64,000 nucleotides of DNA from DATAEY01 sp045805565. Lineage in GTDB: Bacteria > Actinomycetota > Thermoleophilia > Solirubrobacterales > Solirubrobacteraceae. Position 1 is the first letter of the stretch. The number at the start of each line of letters is the position of its first letter. The translations under genes and the position numbers were made by a program. This document shows, one piece after another, positions 50,228 through 57,089 of the stretch. The stretch lies in the NCBI GenBank assembly GCA_045805565.1, contig JBJMKZ010000022.1, positions 62,001 to 126,000 on the forward strand, given 5' to 3'. The notes beneath the pieces were generated by a model. It had not been told where the DNA came from and made no database searches. It saw only the letters and a list, made by a program, of their open reading frames with translations.

Positions 50228-50895
50228 GGGCGGCTTCCGCCGTGCTGCGCAAGGACCTGCTGTTCGAGCTGCGCAGCCGCGAGTCGGTCCCGGCCATGGC
50301 GCTGTTCGCGCTGACCGCGTTCGTCATCTTCCACTTCGGACTCGACCGCACGAGCCTGGCCGGCTCGCTGGCGGCCGGGGTCCTGTGGGTGACGCTCCTG
50401 CTCGCCGCCGTCCTGGGCGTCAACCGGCTGTTCGTGGCCGAGCGCGAGCAGGGCGGCCTCGACGGCTTCCTGCTGGCGCCCGTCGACCGCGGCGCGCTTC
50501 TCATCGCCAAGGCGTTGGCGCTGCTGGCTTTCCTGGTCGCGGTGGAGCTGGTGGTGGTGCCGGCCTTCGCGCTCCTGCTGCTCGGGCCTGCGCTGTGGCC
50601 GGCGCTGCCAGGGCTGATCGTCGTCCTGGCGCTCGCGGACGTGGGAATCGCAGTGGTGGGGACGCTGGTCTCGGCGCTGGCGGTGCAGACCACGGCGCGC
50701 GACCTCATCGGCCCGCTGATCTCGCTGCCGCTCATGATCCCGCTGCTGATCGCGGCCGCCCGGGCGACGACTCCCCTGCTGATGGCGGGTGGAGCCGGAC
50801 CGGTTCCCCTACGCTGGCTGGCGATTCTCGGCCTTTATGATGTCGTGTTCGCGCTGCTCGCCTACGCGGTGTTCGACTTCCTCCTGGAGGACTAG
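50224..50895 (+). CDS. ccmB: haem exporter permease CcmB
   Basis: A 223-residue membrane protein with six hydrophobic spans. VLRKDLLFELRSRESVPAMALFALTAFVIFHF at the start and RLFVAEREQGGLDGFLLAPVDRGALLIAKAL are the CcmB signature regions. The start overlaps ccmA (GTGA) and the gene ends 5 bp before ccmC. It is the membrane partner of CcmA. Confidence 0.9.
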
Positions 50896-50900
50896 CCCTC

Positions 50901-51653
50901 ATGTACGGCAAGGGCCTGCGCCCGCTCGCCATCGCCACCGTCGTCGTGCTGACGGGCGGCTTGGCGCTGGTCTTCTTCTACGCCCCGCTCGACGCCGACC
51001 AGGGCCTCATCCAGAAGATCTTCTACATCCACGTCCCGATGGCGATCGTCGCCCTGTGCGGGTTCGTGGCCGGCGCGATCATGGCGATCGGCCATCTCTA
51101 CAGCCGCGACCGGCGGTGGGACCTGCGTTCCTACGTGGCCATCCACCTGTCGCTGATCATGGGCGTCGGCGTACTGGTCACCGGCTCGATCTGGGCTCGC
51201 GCCGCCTGGGGGCACTGGTGGGTGTGGCAGGAACCGACGCTCGTCTCGTTCCTGGTCGTCTTCCTGCTCTACGCCACCTACCAGCCGCTGCGCTTCTCGA
51301 TCGAGGATCCCGATCGTCAGGCTCGCTACGCCTCGGTGTTCGCGATCACCGCGGGGGCGTTCGTGCCGCTGAACTTCGTCGCCGTGCGACTCGCCCAATC
51401 GCTCACCCATCCCCGCGTCCTCAGCTCGACCGCCAATCTCCCGGGCGGGTTCGGAGTCACGTTCCTGGTCTGCATGCTCGGAATGGCGCTCCTGTTCGTG
51501 ACCCTGTGGAAGTACGAGATGGCCTCCAAGCATGCCGCCGAGCAGCTGCGCACGCTGCGCCGCCGGCTGGGCGACCCACCCCCCGCGCGGGGGGTGGGTC
51601 ACCGGCGCCGCGCCGCCGTGCCCGCCGGGATCGTCGGCGGGTCGGTGTCCTGA
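50901..51653 (+). CDS. ccmC: haem lyase-complex protein CcmC
   Basis: A 250-residue membrane protein with six predicted spans. It has IQKIFYIHVPMAI with the first haem-binding His, SYVAIHLSLIMGVG, and the tryptophan-rich WGHWWVWQEPTLVSF, followed by the HP(R) region in SLTHPRVLSST. Where the family usually has WxWD(x)RLT, this protein has WVWQEPTL, so the Asp is Gln. CcmC attaches haem to CcmE. It overlaps the next gene as TGATG. Confidence 0.88.
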   Translation: MYGKGLRPLAIATVVVLTGGLALVFFYAPLDADQGLIQKIFYIHVPMAIVALCGFVAGAIMAIGHLYSRDRRWDLRSYVAIHLSLIMGVGVLVTGSIWARAAWGHWWVWQEPTLVSFLVVFLLYATYQPLRFSIEDPDRQARYASVFAITAGAFVPLNFVAVRLAQSLTHPRVLSSTANLPGGFGVTFLVCMLGMALLFVTLWKYEMASKHAAEQLRTLRRRLGDPPPARGVGHRRRAAVPAGIVGGSVS

Positions 51654-51844
51654 TGCCCGCACTCCCCCTCGACCAGGCGGGCCCCTACGTGGCGGGCGCC
51701 TACGTCGCGTTCGTCGGGCTCATCCTGGTCTACGTCGCGATCATGGCGGGCCGGTTGGGCCGCATCGAGCGTGAGCTCGACGCGCTGACGCAGCTGGCTG
51801 AGCGCTCAGCCGTCGAGCGGGCCGACGAGGAGGCGCCGCTGTGA
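51653..51844 (+). CDS. ccmD: CcmD-like small membrane protein
   Basis: A 63-residue protein with one hydrophobic span (YVAGAYVAFVGLILVYVAIMAG), followed by a basic and then heptad-like acidic tail (RLGRIERELDALTQLAERS). The size, topology and position right after ccmC match CcmD, the small subunit that helps release holo-CcmE. Sequence identity is not expected to be high in this family, so the call rests on context. It overlaps ccmC (TGATG) and hemA (GTGA). Confidence 0.7.
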   Translation: MPALPLDQAGPYVAGAYVAFVGLILVYVAIMAGRLGRIERELDALTQLAERSAVERADEEAPL

Positions 51845-53190
51845 CCGAGCTACTGGCGCTGGGCGTCTCGCACAAGACCGCGCCGGTCGCCCTGCGCGAG
51901 CGGGTCGCGCTGCCCGACGGGCTGGCGGAGGAGTTCCTCGCGCGCCTGGTCGCCGATCCCGAGGTGGACGAGGGCGTCGTCATCTCCACCTGCAATCGCA
52001 CCGAGGTCTACGCGGTGGCCCGGGATCCAGTCGCGGCCGAAACCGCCGTGCTGGGAATGCTCGCCCGGCGCGCCGGCATACGGCCCACCGAGCTCGCCGA
52101 GCCGATCTACTCGCTGCGCAACTGCGACGCCGCGCGTCACCTCTACCGGGTCACGGCCGGGCTGGAGGCGATGATCGTCGGCGAAGCCGAGATCCAGGGC
52201 CAGGTCAAGCGCGCCTATGAGCTGGCCCTCTCGGCCGACGTCACCGGCCCGCTCACCAACCGCCTGTTCGGCGCGGCGCTCGCCACCGGCAAGCGGGTGC
52301 GCTCGGAGACCGCCGTCTCCGCGAGCCGGGTCAGCGTCCCGTCGGTGGCAGTCGACGCCGCCAGGGAGGCGATCGGCGAGCTCTCGGGGCGCCGTGTGGT
52401 GATCCTCGGCACCGGCGAGATGGCGGAGCTGACCGCACAGGCGCTGGCGCATGTCGGGGTCGCCACCATCTTCGTGGCCAACCGGCGGCGCGAGCGCGCC
52501 GCCATCCTCGCCCAGCGATTCGGCGGCCAGGTGGTGCCCGTCGACGCCCTGCCGCAGGAGCTCGAGCGAGCCGACATCGTCCTGGCCTCCACCTCCTCAC
52601 CCCACCACATCGTCGGTCACGACGAGCTGGCCCTGGTGATGCGTCATCGTGGCGGTCGGCCGCTGCTGGCGATCGACATCGCGGTGCCCCGCGACGTGGA
52701 CCCCCTCTGCTCCGAGATCGCCGGAGTGACGCTGTACGACATCGACCACCTGCAGACCGTGGTCACGCAAAACCTCGAGGTCCGCCAGGCCGAGGCGCGG
52801 CGCGCCGGCGAGATCATCGAGGAGGAGATCCAGCGCTTCGCCGGATGGCTGGGAACGCTGGAGGTGATGCCCACCCTGGCAGCGCTCCGCGGCCGCGGAG
52901 CCGAGATCGTCGATCAGGTTCTGGCCGAGAACGACGGGCGGTGGGAGGATCTGTCGCCGCGGGACCGCGACCGGGTGGAGGCGATCGCCCGCGCCATCGC
53001 CAACCGCCTCCTGCACGAGCCGACCGTGCGGATGAAGCGCGGCGCCGACGAGCGCACCCACGCCCGGCTGCAGCTGCTGCGCGAGCTCTTCGGGCTGGAG
53101 GGCGAAGCTCCCCCCGAGGAGGCCGCGTCCGAGCCGCCTGCCGAGGTCAGCGAGCTGGCGGCGCGCCGGGCCAAGCGTCCCGGGCGGTGA
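51841..53190 (+). CDS. hemA: glutamyl-tRNA reductase
   Basis: A 449-residue enzyme. It has GVSHKTAPVALRERVA, the catalytic Cys in VISTCNRTEVYAV (about residue 50), MIVGEAEIQGQVKRAYE, the NADPH-binding VVILGTGEMAELTAQAL, and STSSPHHIV. It reduces glutamyl-tRNA(Glu) to glutamate-1-semialdehyde, the first committed step of C5 tetrapyrrole synthesis. The start is GTG, overlapping ccmD; the stop overlaps hemC (GTGA). A glutamate-rich C-terminal tail is unremarkable. Confidence 0.95.
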   Translation: MTELLALGVSHKTAPVALRERVALPDGLAEEFLARLVADPEVDEGVVISTCNRTEVYAVARDPVAAETAVLGMLARRAGIRPTELAEPIYSLRNCDAARHLYRVTAGLEAMIVGEAEIQGQVKRAYELALSADVTGPLTNRLFGAALATGKRVRSETAVSASRVSVPSVAVDAAREAIGELSGRRVVILGTGEMAELTAQALAHVGVATIFVANRRRERAAILAQRFGGQVVPVDALPQELERADIVLASTSSPHHIVGHDELALVMRHRGGRPLLAIDIAVPRDVDPLCSEIAGVTLYDIDHLQTVVTQNLEVRQAEARRAGEIIEEEIQRFAGWLGTLEVMPTLAALRGRGAEIVDQVLAENDGRWEDLSPRDRDRVEAIARAIANRLLHEPTVRMKRGADERTHARLQLLRELFGLEGEAPPEEAASEPPAEVSELAARRAKRPGR

Positions 53191-54065
53191 CCCTGCGCAT
53201 CGCGACGCGCCGCAGCGCGCTGGCGCTGGCCCAGGCGCGGCTGGTGGCCGACGCGCTCGGAGGCGCGCAGCTCGTCGAGGTGGTCACCGCAGGCGATCGC
53301 GGCGAGCGGGGTGGCGACAAATCGCGCTGGGTCGCCGAGCTCGAGCGCACGGTGCTGAACGGAGAGGCCGATGTCGCGGTTCACTCGGCGAAGGACGTTC
53401 CGGGCCAGCTGGCGGCCGGACTGGCGATCGTGGCCGTGCCGCCGCGGGCGGACGCTCGCGACGCGCTGTGCGGCGCCCGTTCGCTCGACGAGCTCCGGCC
53501 CGGGGCTCGGGTGGGCACCAGCAGCCTGCGCCGCAGCTCGCAGCTGCGCGCCGTGCGCGACGACCTCGAGGTGGTCGCGCTGCGGGGGAATGTCGACACC
53601 CGTCTGCGCCGACTGGCCGCGGGCGAGCTCGATGCCCTGGTCCTGGCGCTGGCCGGGCTCCAGCGCCTCGGGAGCGACGCCGAGGCGGGATGCGCCCTGG
53701 AGCCCGATCCGTTCGTCCCCGCTCCCGGCCAGGGCGCGCTGGCGCTCGAGGCGCGCGCCGATGACGGGGCGGTCGTCGAGGCGCTCTCGGCGCTGGACGA
53801 TCCGGCCGCGAGCGCGTGCCTGCGCGCCGAGCGCGCCCTGACCGCCCGGCTCGACGCGAGCTGCCATACCCCCGTCGGCGGTCACGCGGTCGCAGTCGAC
53901 GGCGGGCGCCTCGCGCTGAACGCCTACGTCGGCCTGCCCGACGGCTCGGCCTGGGTGCGCGACCGCCTGGAGGGAGCGATCGACCGGCCCGACGAGCTCG
54001 GGCGCACGGTCGGAGAGAGAGTTCTGGCCGCCGGCGGCGAGAGGCTGCTGGAGGCGGTGGCATGA
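53187..54065 (+). CDS. hemC: hydroxymethylbilane synthase (porphobilinogen deaminase)
   Basis: A 292-residue enzyme. It has LRIATRRSALALAQA, the catalytic loop Asp in VHSAKDVPGQL, GTSSLRRSSQL, GNVDTRLRRL, PAPGQGALALEAR, and the dipyrromethane-cofactor Cys in LDASCHTPVGGHA. It polymerises four porphobilinogens. The family's usual Lys-Asp-Lys spacing before the substrate site appears as GDKSRWVAELE. GTG start in the hemA stop; ATGA overlap with the next gene. Confidence 0.95.
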   Translation: MTLRIATRRSALALAQARLVADALGGAQLVEVVTAGDRGERGGDKSRWVAELERTVLNGEADVAVHSAKDVPGQLAAGLAIVAVPPRADARDALCGARSLDELRPGARVGTSSLRRSSQLRAVRDDLEVVALRGNVDTRLRRLAAGELDALVLALAGLQRLGSDAEAGCALEPDPFVPAPGQGALALEARADDGAVVEALSALDDPAASACLRAERALTARLDASCHTPVGGHAVAVDGGRLALNAYVGLPDGSAWVRDRLEGAIDRPDELGRTVGERVLAAGGERLLEAVA

Positions 54066-55561
54066 CGCCGGAGCCGGTGGCGCTGGTCGGCGGCGGGCCG
54101 GGCGACCCGGGGCTGCTCACCGCCCGGGCGCTGGAGCTGATCGCCGCCGCCGACGTGATCCTCTACGACCGCCTGGTGCCGGCGACGGCACTCGCCGGCG
54201 CCCGACAAGAGGCCGAGTTGATCTACGTCGGCAAGCGCCCCGATGCGGACTCGGTGGGCCAGGCCGAGATCGAGCGGCTGCTGGTCGAGCACGCGCGCGC
54301 CGGCCGGCGGGTGGTTCGCCTCAAGGGCGGCGACCCCTTCGTCTTCGGGCGAGGGGGCGAGGAGGCCGAGGCGTTGCGGGCGGCCGGCATCGAGTTCGAG
54401 GTCGTGCCCGGGATCACCGCCGGCGTCGCCGCCCCGGCCTATGCCGGCATACCGGTCACCCACCGGGACGCGGCGAGCGCGGTGGCCTTCGTCACCGGCC
54501 ACGAGGATCCCGGCAAGTCCGAGTCGGCGCTGGACTGGGAGGCGCTGGCGGCGTTTCCGGGAACGCTGGTGCTCTACATGGGCGTGAGCCAGCTGCCCCG
54601 CATCGCCGAGCGCCTGATCGCCGCCGGCCGCCCGGTGGCCGAGCCGGTGGCGGTCGTCGAGCACGGAACCTGGCCCGACCAGCGCACGATCAGCGCCACG
54701 CTGGCGACCGTCGCCGAGCGGGCCGCCGCCGAGCGCGTCCGTCCCCCCGCCATCACGGTGGTGGGAGCCGTCGCCGGGTTGCGCGACCGCCTGGCCTGGG
54801 TCGAGCGCCGTCCGCTACACGGCCGCCGCGTGGCGGTGACCCGTGCGCGCGCCCAGACCAGCGGGCTGGCCGCCCGTTTGCGCGAGCTGGGGGCGGAGGT
54901 GATCGAGGCGCCGGCGATCCGCATACAGCCGATTCCGGGGCCCGCGCCGCACCTGCAGCGCTACGACCTGGTCTGCCTGACCAGCCCCAACGGCGCGCAC
55001 CTGCTGTTCGAGCGTCTCGCCACGGCCGGGCGTGACGCCCGCGCCCTCGCGGGGGCGACCGTGGCGGCTATCGGACCCGGTACCGCCCGCGCCCTGCGGG
55101 AACACGGGGTGGTCGCCGACGTCGTCCCCGAGCGTGCGGTGGCCGAGGCCATGGTCGACGCCCTGCGCGACATCCCGGTCCGCCGGGCGCTGGTCGCGCG
55201 CGCCCGCGACGCCCGCGACGTGCTGCCCGCCGCGCTGCGCGAACGGGGTGCTGAGGTCGACGTTGTGGCGCTGTACGAAACCGTTGTCGAGCCGCTCGAC
55301 GACACCGCCAGGGCGGCGGCGCAAGCGGCCGACTACGTCACCTTCACCTCGTCGTCGACGGTCCGGTTCTTCATGGACGCGGTGGGCGGGACGCTGTCGC
55401 CGGCCACCCGCATCGTGTCGATCGGGCCGGTGACCAGCGCGACCCTGCGCGAGCACGGACTGGAGCCTCAGGTCGAGGCCGGGCGCCACGACATCGACGG
55501 CGTGGTCGAGGCGCTCGCGACCGACGCCCTTCGCCGCGAGTCGCGCGTCGCCGCTCGGTAG
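54062..55561 (+). CDS. cobA-hemD: uroporphyrinogen-III C-methyltransferase / uroporphyrinogen-III synthase fusion
   Basis: A 499-residue two-domain protein. Residues 1-245 are SUMT/CobA: VALVGGGPGDPGLLT, LYDRLV, YVGKR, VVRLKGGDPFVFGRGGEE, VVPGITAG, PVTHRD and YMGV. Residues 255-499 are HemD: RRVAVTRARAQTSGLAARLRELGAEVIEAPAI, LTSPNGAHLLFERL, VAAIGPGTARAL and YVTFTSSSTVRFF. It cyclises hydroxymethylbilane to uroporphyrinogen III and methylates it to precorrin-2, the branch towards sirohaem, handled by the dehydrogenase at 48685. The fusion is common in actinobacteria. No hemB follows, although hemB often does. Confidence 0.94.
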   Translation: MTPEPVALVGGGPGDPGLLTARALELIAAADVILYDRLVPATALAGARQEAELIYVGKRPDADSVGQAEIERLLVEHARAGRRVVRLKGGDPFVFGRGGEEAEALRAAGIEFEVVPGITAGVAAPAYAGIPVTHRDAASAVAFVTGHEDPGKSESALDWEALAAFPGTLVLYMGVSQLPRIAERLIAAGRPVAEPVAVVEHGTWPDQRTISATLATVAERAAAERVRPPAITVVGAVAGLRDRLAWVERRPLHGRRVAVTRARAQTSGLAARLRELGAEVIEAPAIRIQPIPGPAPHLQRYDLVCLTSPNGAHLLFERLATAGRDARALAGATVAAIGPGTARALREHGVVADVVPERAVAEAMVDALRDIPVRRALVARARDARDVLPAALRERGAEVDVVALYETVVEPLDDTARAAAQAADYVTFTSSSTVRFFMDAVGGTLSPATRIVSIGPVTSATLREHGLEPQVEAGRHDIDGVVEALATDALRRESRVAAR

Positions 55562-55572
55562 TTTGCGCCACG

Positions 55573-56388
55573 ATGGCAGCTCCGCCGACGATCACCTTCC
55601 TCTCCGACTACGGCAACGACGACGACTTCGCCGGCGTGTGCCGGGGTGTCATGGCCCGAATCTGCCCCCGGGCCCGCGTGATCGACATCACGCACGGCCT
55701 GCCCCGCCACCACGTCAGGCTCGGCGCCCTGGTGCTGCGCAACGCGCTGGAGTACATGCCCGCGGGCGTACACCTGGCGGTGGTCGATCCGGAGGTGGGA
55801 GCCGAGCGCCGGTCCGTCACCTTGCGCACGGTCGACGAGGACCGAGTGCTCGTGGGCCCCGACAACGGCCTTCTGTGGCTTGCCGCCCACCGGTTCGGGG
55901 GGATCGCCGAGGCGGTCGACATCGGCCGCTCGGCCTGGCGGCTGGAGCCGGTCTCGGCCACCTTCCACGGACGCGACATCTTCGCGCCGGTCGCGGCGCG
56001 GCTGGCGCGGGGAGAGCCGCTGGCCGCCGGCGGCGATCCCTGCGACCCGGCCTCGATCGCCCCCCTCGAGCTGCCGCGGGCCGAGCTGGACGACGGGTGG
56101 CTGGTCACCCACGTGCTGGCCAGCGACCGCTTCGGAAACGTGATGCTGGACGCGACCCACCAGGATCTGTCGGAGACCGGGGTGCGCCTCGGGCGCCCGC
56201 TCGAGCTCGAGGTCGGGGTCCAGCGCTTCACCGCGTGGTACGCGGTCACCTTCGCCGACGTGCGCCCCGGCGAGCTGCTGGTCTACGAGGACGCTTATCG
56301 CACCCTCGCGGTTGCCGTGAACCGCGGAAGCGCGGCCGACCTGCTCGGGCTCCAGCCGGACCGCGAGCTGCGGATCGCAGCGGCGTGA
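55573..56388 (+). CDS. SAM hydroxide adenosyltransferase (S-adenosylmethionine hydrolase, DUF62)
   Basis: A 271-residue protein of the fluorinase/chlorinase fold. It has ITFLSDYGNDDDFAGVCRGVM (Asp residues contacting SAM ribose), IDITHGLPRHHV with the conserved Asp-His, VHLAVVDPEVG, VGPDNGLLWLAA, FHGRDIFAPVAARLA, and the C-terminal domain with DRFGNVMLD. The Asp-Arg-His triad that activates water in SAM hydrolases maps to these Asp/His and GRD residues. It makes adenosine and methionine from SAM. Next to SAM-using tetrapyrrole enzymes. TAGTTT 8 nt before the ATG is a possible -10. Confidence 0.88.
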   Translation: MAAPPTITFLSDYGNDDDFAGVCRGVMARICPRARVIDITHGLPRHHVRLGALVLRNALEYMPAGVHLAVVDPEVGAERRSVTLRTVDEDRVLVGPDNGLLWLAAHRFGGIAEAVDIGRSAWRLEPVSATFHGRDIFAPVAARLARGEPLAAGGDPCDPASIAPLELPRAELDDGWLVTHVLASDRFGNVMLDATHQDLSETGVRLGRPLELEVGVQRFTAWYAVTFADVRPGELLVYEDAYRTLAVAVNRGSAADLLGLQPDRELRIAAA

Positions 56389-57089
56389 GCGCCGGCCGGC
56401 CGCGACTCGGCCGCCCCCGCCTGCACCTGCGCTCGGTCGGCTCCACCAACCAGCGGGCGCGCGAGCTGGCCGCCGCCGGGGCACCGCACGGGGCGCTGGT
56501 CACCGCGGGCGAGCAGACGGCGGGACGCGGACGTCAGGGCCGCCGGTGGGTAGCGCCCCCCGGCCGGGCGCTGCTCATGTCGCTCGTCCTGCGGCGGTGG
56601 CCACGGCTCCTGCCGCTTGCCGCCGGCGTGGCGGTCGCCGAGGAGTGCGGCCCGGCGGCGTCGATCAAGTGGCCCAACGATGTGGTGATCGAGGGTCGCA
56701 AGGTGGCCGGGATCCTCGCCGAGGGCCGGCCTCGGGAGGGCTGGATCGTCCTGGGCGTGGGTCTCAACGTCGCGTTGCGGCCCGACGACCTGCCCGCCGA
56801 GCTGCGTCCGGTGGCCGCGGGACTCGACCGGCCGCTCGCGACACTGGAGCCCTCGCTGGCCAGCCTGCTCGACCGGCTCGAGCGCTGGTTGGCCGCGAGC
56901 GCCGCGGAGATCCTGGATGCGGTGCGCTCCCGCGACGCCCTGGCCGGTCGCGAGGTGCGCTGGGCCGGCGGAACCGGCGTCGCCGCCGGGATCGACGTCG
57001 AGGGCCGCCTGCTGGTGGACACGGCCGTCGGCCGCCAGGCGCTGCCCGCCGGCGAGGTCCATCTCGGGGTGGCCGGCCCCTCCGGCTAG
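56385..57089 (+). CDS. birA: biotin-[acetyl-CoA-carboxylase] ligase
   Basis: A 234-residue class I biotin protein ligase without the DNA-binding domain. It has SVGSTNQRARELAA, AGEQTAGRGRQGRRWVAPPGRALLMSLVLR (the GRGRQGR biotinyl-AMP loop), IKWPNDVVIEGRKVAGILAE and VLGVGLNVAL. It activates biotin and attaches it to carboxylase carriers. GTG start in the preceding stop (GTGA). Its TAG shares the palindrome CTAG with the stop of the convergent helicase gene, so the two genes overlap by 4 bp at their ends. Confidence 0.93.
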   Translation: MSAGRPRLGRPRLHLRSVGSTNQRARELAAAGAPHGALVTAGEQTAGRGRQGRRWVAPPGRALLMSLVLRRWPRLLPLAAGVAVAEECGPAASIKWPNDVVIEGRKVAGILAEGRPREGWIVLGVGLNVALRPDDLPAELRPVAAGLDRPLATLEPSLASLLDRLERWLAASAAEILDAVRSRDALAGREVRWAGGTGVAAGIDVEGRLLVDTAVGRQALPAGEVHLGVAGPSG

